From Bacillus sp. SA1-12 (GTDB lineage Bacteria; Bacillota; Bacilli; Bacillales; Bacillaceae), in contig NZ_LATZ01000003.1 of assembly GCF_000981385.1 (NCBI RefSeq), positions 62,001-126,000 of the forward strand: a DNA stretch of 64,000 nucleotides, given 5' to 3'. Each line of letters opens with the position of its first letter. Within the stretch, counting starts at the first letter, position 1. Below, piece by piece: positions 56,686 through 64,000 of this stretch. The notes beneath the pieces are model-generated. The model was not told the origin of the DNA, did no database searches, and saw only the letters and a program-made list of their open reading frames with translations. The translations under genes were made by a program, and so were the position numbers.

Positions 56686-56925
56686 CTCTATTTCCAGACG
56701 AATTCTTATTTTATCTTATCACAGTTTTACTTAATAGTAAAAGCACCTTTTAAAAACGTTCATAAACTATTCAATATGATAATTGTCTATATTTCGGATT
56801 ATAGTGACAGTGTCCCATTCTTTTTAAATCGGTATACATACATTATATAGAATGGAAAGGAATATGATGTTTTCACAACCTCTTTTCCGCATTCAAAATT
56901 TGCATATGAGAAAGGTGGTGGGCAA

Positions 56926-57663
56926 GTGATGACAATTACGGAGCGTTTTTTTCAAATTGAAACAGAATGGAATGTTGTTCATTTACCAACAAGACCGAAT
57001 GGGTTTGGAATTTTAATAATTGGTGATCGTTCAGATTTTGTAGATGAAAAATCAAGCTTTTGGCATCAACATTATGGAAGACACCAACTGATTAAAGAGC
57101 TGATGAACGAAGGGTACACATTATTTCATTCAAATTTATATGGAAATAATTGGGGCAGTCCTCGTGCTGTGACAATGGCAAAGCAGCTTTATCATATGAT
57201 CATGAAAAAGGAAATATTAAATCAGCGTATTCATGTATTAACAGAAGGTATGGGTGGATTAACAGCGTTACAATTAATGGAAGCTATGCCTGATAAGATC
57301 CGCTCTGTCGCTATGATGAATCCTTGCCTTGACCTCCAAGCCCATCTCGAAAAGGAAAAAGAGCATAAGTTTTTTTATAAGCGTTTAATGAGGGAAATTT
57401 CTATCGCTTATGAAATAGAGGAAAAAAAGATTAAAACAGCAAAGTTACCATCTATGTATGATATTACGTCAAATCAGCCAGTTCGGATTTGGCAAAGAAT
57501 GAACCTCGCCACATATTCACCGAAAGAACATAGCAAAAAATATGAAGAACTACGAAAAAAAAGCGGCAGTCCAATTCGACTTATTTATCATTTAGGAGAT
57601 AATCCTTACCGAATCAACCAATCCATTATTAAATTTTATAAAGAGAATGAGAAGGTTTTGTAA
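56926..57663 (+). CDS. yjaU: Alpha/beta-hydrolase-like protein YjaU, nucleophile missing
   Basis: 245-aa protein with the alpha/beta hydrolase strand-helix order. At the nucleophile elbow, where GxSxG is expected, it has TEGMGG (106-111), so Gly108 replaces the catalytic Ser. It may therefore not hydrolyse esters. Either the GTG at 56926 (AAAGGTGG 7 nt upstream) or the ATG at 56929 starts it. Its place between yjzD and yjaV matches B. subtilis yjaU. Confidence 0.78.
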   Translation: MMTITERFFQIETEWNVVHLPTRPNGFGILIIGDRSDFVDEKSSFWHQHYGRHQLIKELMNEGYTLFHSNLYGNNWGSPRAVTMAKQLYHMIMKKEILNQRIHVLTEGMGGLTALQLMEAMPDKIRSVAMMNPCLDLQAHLEKEKEHKFFYKRLMREISIAYEIEEKKIKTAKLPSMYDITSNQPVRIWQRMNLATYSPKEHSKKYEELRKKSGSPIRLIYHLGDNPYRINQSIIKFYKENEKVL

Positions 57664-57698
57664 TAAAGTGAGACTTACAGTTTTACTGCTCGTATAAA

Positions 57699-57730
57699 AA
57701 CACGTCAAATGGTTTTAAATTTGGCGTGTT
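57699..57730 (+). terminator. Terminator after yjaU
   Basis: 12-nt arms (57699-57710 with 57719-57730), one G-U pair, followed by six T. Confidence 0.8.
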
Positions 57731-57816
57731 TTTTGTGTATAAGCGTATTAATCGTTACGGACTAATTTTATACTACCACGCATACGATACAATATCTGAT
57801 TATGAGGAGGAAAGGA

Positions 57817-58611
57817 ATGTTAAACCACGTTATTGTTTATGGAATTCACTCCTATGTTGGATTTGCCCTTTGCGAACGGTTCATTAATGAAGGAATTGAG
57901 GTGGTTGGAATTTATTCAACTCCTACTAATCCTATTAGTAAGAACCTTTTACATGAGCGGTTTATGATGGTTGGAAGAAATGCTTTATTTAATAAAATCG
58001 AAGGATATGAAGGAACGGAAGCAGAAAAATCAGCAGACATGATCATCCATTGCTGTGATGACGTGGGAGAAGCCTCTTCGGTCGAGAAAGATCGTAAACA
58101 GTTGGTTATTTCGGTCGATCTCGCAAAGAAATTAAAGAAACCTTTTGTTTTTATTACCTATAAAAATAAAAGTCATGATAGATTGCGAAAAGAGCATATA
58201 GAGTTTTGTGAACAATATCTTTCCAGTCATTTAGATCATTATACGATATTTCACCTTCCTGTTTTATTCGGTCCATTTCAACCAATTACTGAAGAAATCC
58301 ATCAATTTTTAATGAAGGATCAACGGGAAGTTGTTTTGAATATTAATGAACCGATTCTTTTCATTGAAGATGCCGTTGATACAATATGGGAGTTATTAGG
58401 TTTAAGTGAACAAAGAAAAATTTATGCTTTACAAGGCGAAATGAAGCAAGAGAGGGTATCGTTAGCTTCAATGGAAATTCAACTAAATCCCGGCAACTCC
58501 TGGAATGAAGGGGATGACATCTATTTGATTAAGAATCCAATTAGCGTTGAAAAAGGTCTAAAAGCACAACTTGAATTTATTAAAAAATACCGTGAAATTC
58601 TTAGCCCATAG
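57817..58611 (+). CDS. yjaV: NAD(P)-binding Rossmann-fold protein YjaV
   Basis: 264-aa protein starting MLNHVIVYGIHSYVG, a degenerate version of the nucleotide-binding loop (GIHSYVG instead of GxxGxxG). HLPVLFGPFQP is an epimerase-like segment. The classical YxxxK pair is not evident, so activity is uncertain. GAGGAGG is 6 nt before the ATG at 57817; an ATG five codons upstream overlaps that site. Position matches yjaV, one gene before med-comZ in B. subtilis. Confidence 0.78.
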   Translation: MLNHVIVYGIHSYVGFALCERFINEGIEVVGIYSTPTNPISKNLLHERFMMVGRNALFNKIEGYEGTEAEKSADMIIHCCDDVGEASSVEKDRKQLVISVDLAKKLKKPFVFITYKNKSHDRLRKEHIEFCEQYLSSHLDHYTIFHLPVLFGPFQPITEEIHQFLMKDQREVVLNINEPILFIEDAVDTIWELLGLSEQRKIYALQGEMKQERVSLASMEIQLNPGNSWNEGDDIYLIKNPISVEKGLKAQLEFIKKYREILSP

Positions 58612-58642
58612 TCATAGTACTTTTTTATTTAAAGAGGATAGA

Positions 58643-58813
58643 GTGAAAATATTAGTCATTAAGAAAAGGGGCTGCCTTTGTACAATAAGCCTGATTTTCT
58701 TTTTTTTGCTTTTTGTTGTGGACAACCCACAGTGTCGTGAATTCCGTTCAAGCAGATATGCTTGTTCCTAAAACCATTGATGATCAAGTTTGCTTAAGTA
58801 AAGGGGTATAAAG
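58643..58813 (+). pseudogene. med: Decayed med (positive regulator of comK)
   Basis: Lies exactly where med should be, between yjaV and comZ. A GTG with AGAGG upstream opens a signal-peptide-like frame (MKILVIKKRGC..FFFLLF). In the next frame the lipobox region reads AFCCGQP, and in the third frame SVVNSVQADMLVPKTIDDQV follows, close to the mature N-terminus of Med as I remember it (CGQTP...VGMLFPDTINDLV). At least two frameshifts and a stop separate these pieces, and only about the first 50 codons remain of roughly 317. Confidence 0.55.
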
Positions 58814-58933
58814 TCCTTTTAATAAATACAAACTGAAACGGGACACCTTCCAAATCAATTGTAATCACCCTATACAATTTGATTCAGTCATTATAAGATA
58901 GAAATGACAAAAAAATAGCTGGAGTGAGAATAA

Positions 58934-59116
58934 ATGGAACAACATCCTAAAGCGATGGAATTTATGCAAATCGCAATGAAATACTTGCCTGAGGCAAAGC
59001 AAAAGCTTGAAGGATCAGGCGTTGAATTATCATTAGAAACCATCCAACCAATGATGGAACTATTTACGAAAGTTATGGGCGAAGCATACGAATTAGGAAA
59101 GAAAGACGCACAATAA
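58934..59116 (+). CDS. comZ: ComG operon repressor ComZ
   Basis: 60-aa helical protein (MEQHPKAMEFMQIAMKYLPE start, GEAYELGKKDAQ end), matching ComZ, a negative regulator of comG expression in competence (function from B. subtilis). GGAG lies 9 nt before the ATG. In B. subtilis it is read with med; here med is gone, so the promoter must be local. Confidence 0.85.
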   Translation: MEQHPKAMEFMQIAMKYLPEAKQKLEGSGVELSLETIQPMMELFTKVMGEAYELGKKDAQ

Positions 59117-59237
59117 AACATTGGGTCCGTCTCAATACGTTCTGAGACGGACCATCCTGTAAAAAGTCTGACTTTCCAGAATTGAGGGCAGACACCTTTA
59201 CTTCTGGAATGTTTTATTCGTTGACATTTTTTTTATT

Positions 59238-59573
59238 TTACTTTTTTATCTTTTTTTTTATAAAAGTAATAACTGGAGATATCTCTTCCAGCACTGGCTT
59301 TAAATTTTCTATTGATGTCATAATATCATCCAATTGCTCAAATATGGTAAAGTAATTTACCTCATCCTTTTGACTCATATTTTTGTGAGAAGGTTGTTGA
59401 GAAGAGCTTTGTCTATGTCTTCCATTTAATGCTTTTGAGCCAAACATGAATGCATTAAAACGGTCGGCCTTTGATATTTCTTCAGTCTTTTCTGCTTGTT
59501 CAAACTCTATTTCTGGTTCAAGAGTTTCTTTTTCCTCAAATTGATCATCTTGATCCACTGATATCGCCTCCAT
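59238..59573 (-). CDS. Acidic hypothetical protein (yjzB position)
   Basis: 111-aa protein. The first 45 residues are rich in Glu, Asp and Gln; the middle is basic and Ser/Gln/His-rich; the last 35 form an amphipathic helix pair (YFTIFEQLDDIMTSIENL). FNAFMFGSK recalls small spore-coat-associated proteins. It lies on the minus strand between comZ and fabH, where B. subtilis has yjzB; I do not claim more. The start is an ATG with GGAGGCGAT about 6 nt upstream. Confidence 0.62.
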   Translation of the reverse strand: MEAISVDQDDQFEEKETLEPEIEFEQAEKTEEISKADRFNAFMFGSKALNGRHRQSSSQQPSHKNMSQKDEVNYFTIFEQLDDIMTSIENLKPVLEEISPVITFIKKKIKK

Positions 59574-59657
59574 TAAGATGAAATATCTATCATTTACTAT
59601 TAAATTATGACTAAGAGCTATACTTGTTCTGGTCGGTTGTCCTTAAAAACATTATGA

Positions 59658-59703
59658 TTGAAAAAGAAAGGCCAATAAGATAAAATTAGTACCAAGTCAT
59701 AAT
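59658..59703 (+). promoter_or_regulatory. Sigma-A promoter and FapR-type operator of fabH-fabF
   Basis: TTGAAA (59658-59663), 17-nt spacer, TAAAAT (59681-59686), overlapped by ATTAGTACCAAGTCATAAT (59685-59703), which matches the FapR operator pattern beginning TTAGTACC. This predicts repression by FapR, relieved by malonyl-CoA. The leader to fabH is then about 210 nt, in which I see no further element. Confidence 0.7.
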
Positions 59704-59903
59704 ATTTGATTATAAACATCAGTGAGGCATTTTTTCCCGCTGTTGGTTAGTTAAACTTTTTCGGATCTTTAAGGGCTGTTATTCTATCCTTATCTTCAGA
59801 GTTTCTAAATCTAAAGGCTGGGATGATACAGCTTTGTTAAGATTGCGAAAAGATTTTGATAATGAAGGAACTCTACCTAACTTGATTAAAAGGGGATGCA
59901 CAT

Positions 59904-60836
59904 ATGAACGCTGGATTTATAGGCATCGGACGTTACACACCAGAAAAGGTCCTTACAAATGCCGATTTAGAAAAAGTAATGGATACTTCTGATGAATGGA
60001 TTCGAACAAGAACAGGAATTGAAGAACGCAGAATTGCTGATGATTCAATGGATACTTCGGATATGGGTTTTTTTGCAGCAGAAGAGGCTCTCAAAAATGC
60101 AGGGATTGCAGCTGAAGATTTAGATTTAATCCTAGTTGCAACAGTGACCCCTGATCAACCATTCCCATCTGTTGCATGTATGCTTCAGGAAAGATTAGGG
60201 GCTAAAAAAGCTGCAGCAATGGATATTAGTGCTGCCTGCGCTGGTTTTATGTATGGTGTTATTACAGCCAAGCAATTTATTGAAACTGGTGCATATAAGC
60301 ATGTATTAGTAGTAGGTGTTGAAAAGCTGTCAAAAATCACTGATTGGGATGACCGAAATACGGCTGTGTTATTTGGTGATGGAGCTGGTGCTGCCGTTAT
60401 TGGACCGGTTAGTGAGGGCAAGGGAATATTATCCTTTGAGCTTGGCGCAGATGGAACGGGAGCTAAGCATCTATACCAGGATGAATACATTATTATGAAT
60501 GGCAGAGAAGTATTTAAATTTGCAGTTAGACAAATGGGTGAATCAAGTGTAAATGTTCTTGAAAAAGCCGGTCTAAGTAAAGAAGATGTTGATTTTCTTA
60601 TTCCACATCAAGCTAATATTCGCATTATGGAAGCGGCAAGAGAACGTCTTGAGCTCCCAGTTGAAAAAATGTCAAAAACGGTTCATAAGTATGGAAATAC
60701 ATCTGCAGCTTCGATCCCTATTTCATTAGTAGAGGAAGTAGAAGCAGGGAAAATCAAGGATGGCGATGTCATTGTCATGGTTGGTTTCGGCGGCGGCTTA
60801 ACTTGGGGAGCCATCGCACTGCGTTGGGGTCGTTAA
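59904..60836 (+). CDS. fabHA: 3-oxoacyl-ACP synthase III
   Basis: 310-aa KAS III starting fatty-acid synthesis by condensing acyl-CoA (branched primers in Bacillus) with malonyl-ACP. Catalytic Cys112 lies in ISAACAGF, His near 237 in IPHQANIRI, and Asn near 267 in [16 protein letters not shown] lies about 7 nt before the ATG. Position before fabF corresponds to fabHA. Confidence 0.94.
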   Translation: MNAGFIGIGRYTPEKVLTNADLEKVMDTSDEWIRTRTGIEERRIADDSMDTSDMGFFAAEEALKNAGIAAEDLDLILVATVTPDQPFPSVACMLQERLGAKKAAAMDISAACAGFMYGVITAKQFIETGAYKHVLVVGVEKLSKITDWDDRNTAVLFGDGAGAAVIGPVSEGKGILSFELGADGTGAKHLYQDEYIIMNGREVFKFAVRQMGESSVNVLEKAGLSKEDVDFLIPHQANIRIMEAARERLELPVEKMSKTVHKYGNTSAASIPISLVEEVEAGKIKDGDVIVMVGFGGGLTWGAIALRWGR

Positions 60837-60977
60837 GAAATATCTTTTTAAGAAAATTCTTTTATGTTCATACTAATGAGCAATTACAATACGTCAGAAT
60901 AAAAACACAATAAATGATTACGAAAAGGCTTATGTAATAAAGTCTTAAACGATCAAAAAAGGTGAGGTGCAATCATC

Positions 60978-62219
60978 ATGGAAAAGAAACGAGTTGTCGT
61001 AACAGGTTTAGGAGCGGTTACTCCAATTGGAAATGATGTACAAACAACTTGGGAAAATGCGATAAAGGGTGTTTCAGGAATAGGGCCAATTACTCGTGTA
61101 AACCCAGATGATTATCCAGCAAAAGTGGCTGCAGAATTAAAAGATTTTGATGTAGAACAGTTTATGGATAAAAAAGATGCAAGAAAAATGGACCGTTTTA
61201 CACAATATGCTGTGGCTGCTTCATTAATGGCTGTTAAGGATGCCGACTTAGAAATTACGGATGAAAATGCTCCGCGTGTTGGAGTATGGATTGGTTCAGG
61301 AATCGGCGGAATGGAAACATTTGAACAGCAATACAGAACTCTACTTGAAAAAGGCCCTCGTCGGGTTAGTCCGTTTTTCGTTCCAATGCTTATCCCTGAC
61401 ATGGCTACCGGTCAAGTTTCAATTGCTTTAGGGGCAAGAGGGTTTAACTCATGTACAGTGACAGCTTGTGCAACAGGGACAAACTCAATCGGTGATGCAT
61501 TTCGCGTTATTGAACGAGGAGAAGCTGATGTCATGGTAACAGGCGGTGCAGAGGCTCCTCTTACAGAGATGTCTTTTGCAGGTTTTACAGCAAATAAAGC
61601 TTTATCAACAAATCCTGATCCAAATACAGCAAGCAGACCATTTGATAAGGATCGAGATGGTTTTGTCATGGGTGAAGGAGCAGGTATAATCGTTCTTGAG
61701 GAATTAGAGCATGCACTAGCTCGCGGTGCAAAAATTTATGCTGAAATCGTTGGATATGGCGCAACAGGTGATGCTTATCATATTACTGCTCCGGCTCCTA
61801 ACGGAGAGGGCGGTGCAAGAGCAATGAGGCAAGCAGTAGAAGGCAGCGGACTTGCTATTTCTGATATCGATTATATCAATGCTCATGGGACAAGTACCCC
61901 TTACAATGATAAATTCGAAACATTGGCTATTAAAGAGGTTTTCGGAGAGCATGCTTATAACCTTGCGATAAGCTCAACAAAATCGATGACAGGTCATTTA
62001 TTAGGTGCTGCAGGTGGAGTAGAGGCTATCCTAAGTATATTAGCTATTAAGGAAGGCATTATTCCTCCAACGATTAATTATCGTACACCTGATCCAGATT
62101 GTGACCTTGACTATGTTCCAAACGAGGCAAGAAAGCAGGAGGTCAAGGCTGCATTGAGTAACTCTTTAGGCTTTGGCGGACATAACGCAACAATTATCTT
62201 TAAGAAATTTGAAAACTAA
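60978..62219 (+). CDS. fabF: 3-oxoacyl-ACP synthase II
   Basis: 413-aa KAS II elongating acyl-ACP. Catalytic Cys164 is in VTACATG; the two histidines lie in [11 protein letters not shown] near 304 and [11 protein letters not shown] near 341; GFGGHN at the C-terminus is also conserved. AAAAGGTGAGGTG precedes the ATG. It follows fabH by 141 nt and is ended by a terminator, so both probably belong to the FapR-controlled unit. Confidence 0.95.
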   Translation: MEKKRVVVTGLGAVTPIGNDVQTTWENAIKGVSGIGPITRVNPDDYPAKVAAELKDFDVEQFMDKKDARKMDRFTQYAVAASLMAVKDADLEITDENAPRVGVWIGSGIGGMETFEQQYRTLLEKGPRRVSPFFVPMLIPDMATGQVSIALGARGFNSCTVTACATGTNSIGDAFRVIERGEADVMVTGGAEAPLTEMSFAGFTANKALSTNPDPNTASRPFDKDRDGFVMGEGAGIIVLEELEHALARGAKIYAEIVGYGATGDAYHITAPAPNGEGGARAMRQAVEGSGLAISDIDYINAHGTSTPYNDKFETLAIKEVFGEHAYNLAISSTKSMTGHLLGAAGGVEAILSILAIKEGIIPPTINYRTPDPDCDLDYVPNEARKQEVKAALSNSLGFGGHNATIIFKKFEN

Positions 62220-62231
62220 ATAAAGTATGAT

Positions 62232-62286
62232 GGCGGCTGTCTCAATAAGGGAATGACCCTTTGAATGGAGGCAGCCCTTTTTTTAG
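62232..62286 (+). terminator. Terminator of fabH-fabF
   Basis: GGCTGTCTC with inner AAAGGG-type pairing closes against GGAGGCAGCC, followed by eight T; the stem has mismatches but is long. Confidence 0.7.
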
Positions 62287-62479
62287 TCTGTTTTTCGTGC
62301 TTGAGCGCATAGCAGAGTTTCCATTATGATGGTTTGAACAAATAAGCGAGACTCCTTCGAAAGCGAACCACCGGTTAGCAATAGGTGCGAAAAAACAACA
62401 TGGAATTTTAAAAGAACCCTTTTTAAAAGAACACCCCTTCAAAGCTTTTCATAAGCTAGCAAAAGAAGGGGTGTTATTA

Positions 62480-63256
62480 ATGAGTATTATCGACACAAAG
62501 AAATGGTTAAAGGAAACATATGATCAGCGCGACATTTGCAAAAAATTAACATCTTATTTTCCACAATTAAAGGAAGGTGAGATTGCTAAATATTTGAGTT
62601 CGTTTGGCATGTATAAAAGAACTGGCATATTAGATGATTGGCTTGAAAAAATGGAAAAGGAAAACATTTATGAATTTGTGAAAGAAGAGGAAGAAAAGCT
62701 AAGAAAAGAATGGAATGGCCCAAATATACCGATTTTTATATTCCCAAGTGATATTCATAATCGAAAAATCGAATCAGATTATAAAGGAAGAAGTGGTTTG
62801 GCCTTTCACAATAAATTATTTCTGTTTCTCTCGTTAAATATCATAAAAAGTGATATTAAGTCCGTTTTGATCCATGAATACCATCATGTTTGCCGAATAA
62901 ATTCAGTAAGTAAGAAGGAACAGGATTTTACAATCATTGATACTATCATTTTAGAAGGCTTGGCGGAAAATGCAGTACGTGAGAAGCTGGGGGATTGTCA
63001 TGTTGCTGCGTGGACAACATTATATACAGATGCTCAATGCGAACGTTTTTTTGAAAGAATCATTTATCCGCAAAAGGAATTATCGGTAGATAGCCGCAAC
63101 TATCCTCAATTAATGTATGGCACAGGACTCTATCCGAACATGTTAGGGTATGCAGTTGGTTATTACATTGTTAAAAACTATATGAACCAAACCGGAGAAA
63201 AAACAATTAATCTGCTAAGCAAACCAGCTGAAGAAATAATAAATAGAAAAAAATAG
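62480..63256 (+). CDS. yjaZ: DUF2268 predicted zinc protease YjaZ
   Basis: 258-aa protein with the metalloprotease motif HEYHH at 132-136 (HExxH) and a downstream Glu in ILEGLAENA as the likely third zinc ligand. DUF2268 proteins are predicted proteases; the substrate is unknown. No signal peptide. AAGGGG lies 8 nt before the ATG at 62480; the GTG three codons earlier overlaps that site. It follows fabF as in B. subtilis, but the app oligopeptide-transport operon that comes next there is missing. Confidence 0.85.
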   Translation: MSIIDTKKWLKETYDQRDICKKLTSYFPQLKEGEIAKYLSSFGMYKRTGILDDWLEKMEKENIYEFVKEEEEKLRKEWNGPNIPIFIFPSDIHNRKIESDYKGRSGLAFHNKLFLFLSLNIIKSDIKSVLIHEYHHVCRINSVSKKEQDFTIIDTIILEGLAENAVREKLGDCHVAAWTTLYTDAQCERFFERIIYPQKELSVDSRNYPQLMYGTGLYPNMLGYAVGYYIVKNYMNQTGEKTINLLSKPAEEIINRKK

Positions 63257-63410
63257 CCATTTTTATTCATATCCTTCTACCTTCAGACATAGGGATGACT
63301 AAAGACAAGTTTTTGGGAAATAAATCTATGTATATTCTGTATAGATTGGAATAAATTCTCTATTAATTGCCAATACTGTTTGACAAATGGTACTGAAGTG
63401 AGGGATTTAA

Positions 63411-64000
63411 ATGTTATTTCTTCATGATGTTTGGGTTAATTGGTTTGAAGGTGAAGAGAACGGGTACAATGTCTGTCATTTTCATGAATGGAGAAAGGAT
63501 GATAGTGTTGAACTCCTTGATCAGGTCCCCCTTTTAAAGGTTAATTCCTTACTTTTTGACTACATAGAAAATAACTTATCGGAGTTACCGCCTGGTCTAC
63601 TAAAAGATATTTTCCAAAAGGCTTATATTCGCAAAAACCATGAGAGAATTCAACTAGACTACTGCTTTGTTATTACAGATGGTATTGGAATTTTAGCTGT
63701 TGATACGATCGGCTACACCATACCAATTCGTAAAAGCCGGATCATCCCGCGACAAGAGCAGCTTGTCTTTGAAATGGTTAAGGATATTGAGTCAGAAGAG
63801 TATTCGACTGAATTCATTCAAAATGGATCAGAGGAAAAAGAATATCATATTTTATCATTATCGCCAGAGCATGTACGTGGTTTAACAAGAAAAGAACGCC
63901 AATTAAAACAACTATTGTTTATGGCACTTGACCAATTACAAGCAACAAAAAATGCTGCTGAGGTTAAGTACTGGTACACAGAATGGAATCCAACCATGTA
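63411..64000 (+). CDS. yjbA: YjbA family protein (UPF0736/DUF3603), partial
   Basis: Open frame of 196 codons running off the right edge without a stop ([20 protein letters not shown] at the start, [10 protein letters not shown] at the edge). It matches the YjbA family, about 250 aa, function unknown, which lies near trpS in B. subtilis. GAGGG is 6-7 nt before the ATG. Confidence 0.85.
   Translation, partial: MLFLHDVWVNWFEGEENGYNVCHFHEWRKDDSVELLDQVPLLKVNSLLFDYIENNLSELPPGLLKDIFQKAYIRKNHERIQLDYCFVITDGIGILAVDTIGYTIPIRKSRIIPRQEQLVFEMVKDIESEEYSTEFIQNGSEEKEYHILSLSPEHVRGLTRKERQLKQLLFMALDQLQATKNAAEVKYWYTEWNPTM

Noticed and set aside
59124..59153. Strong hairpin after comZ as a terminator
   Set aside because: The stem is nearly perfect but no T run follows on either strand, so I do not call it a rho-independent terminator.

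Overview
The window reads as chromosomal DNA of an endospore-forming Bacillaceae species, meaning Bacillus in the broad sense and not B. subtilis itself. The evidence is AT-rich sequence, strong AGGAGG-type ribosome binding sites, frequent TTG and GTG starts, a complete gerPA-PF spore-coat operon with a sigma-K-like promoter, an S-box (SAM) riboswitch, a GlpP-type leader, and gene order that follows the B. subtilis sbcDC-gerP-yisKL-yisN-asnO-yisQR, yitJ-yitK-yitL-yitS-yitT-ipi-yitU-yitV-yitW and argCJBD-carAB-argF-yjzC-yjzD-yjaUV-comZ-fabHA-fabF-yjaZ-yjbA blocks. I see no rRNA, tRNA, CRISPR array, prophage or intact insertion sequence.

Layout. 0-5.7 kb: the SbcCD DNA-end nuclease, then a STAS-domain signalling protein. 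5.9-8.1 kb: gerPABCDEF on the minus strand. 8.5-12.6 kb: a TatD-like hydrolase, yisK, yisL and glpD behind an antitermination leader. 12.6-20.9 kb: accessory genes (PAS-STAS sensor, AhpD-like protein, SDR, tandem MerR regulator, YitT-family membrane protein, methyltransferase, VOC protein, YisN-like protein). 21-31.3 kb: asnO, the MATE/AraC pair yisQ-yisR, an intracellular cyclomaltodextrinase divergent from a membrane-anchored amylase-like protein, a MarR/azoreductase module and a stress-type SDR.

31.6-37.4 kb: the methionine operon yitJ-metH behind a SAM riboswitch with a greatly expanded P3 arm. 37.7-46 kb: yitK, yitL, a 52-bp tandem repeat array, degV (yitS), yitT, a BsuPI-domain lipoprotein, small-protein genes, yitU, yitV and yitW. 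46.2-55.8 kb: the complete arginine operon argCJBD-carAB-argF with a clear sigma-A promoter. 56-64 kb: yjzC, yjzD, yjaU, yjaV, a decayed med gene, comZ, a coat-like small protein, fabH-fabF under a FapR-type operator, yjaZ and the start of yjbA.

Working together: ornithine, citrulline precursor and carbamoyl phosphate come from one operon; YitJ makes 5-methyl-THF and MetH (or the YitJ N-terminal domain) uses it to methylate homocysteine; FabH/FabF start and elongate fatty acids; GlpD feeds glycerol 3-phosphate into respiration. The most unusual items are the SAM riboswitch with a ~250-nt palindromic insertion in P3, the amylase homologue lacking all three catalytic residues, three evenly placed copies of a 14-bp palindrome before the azoreductase gene, the 52-bp repeat array, the med remnant, and a twin-HTH MerR regulator next to a perfect 20-bp palindrome.
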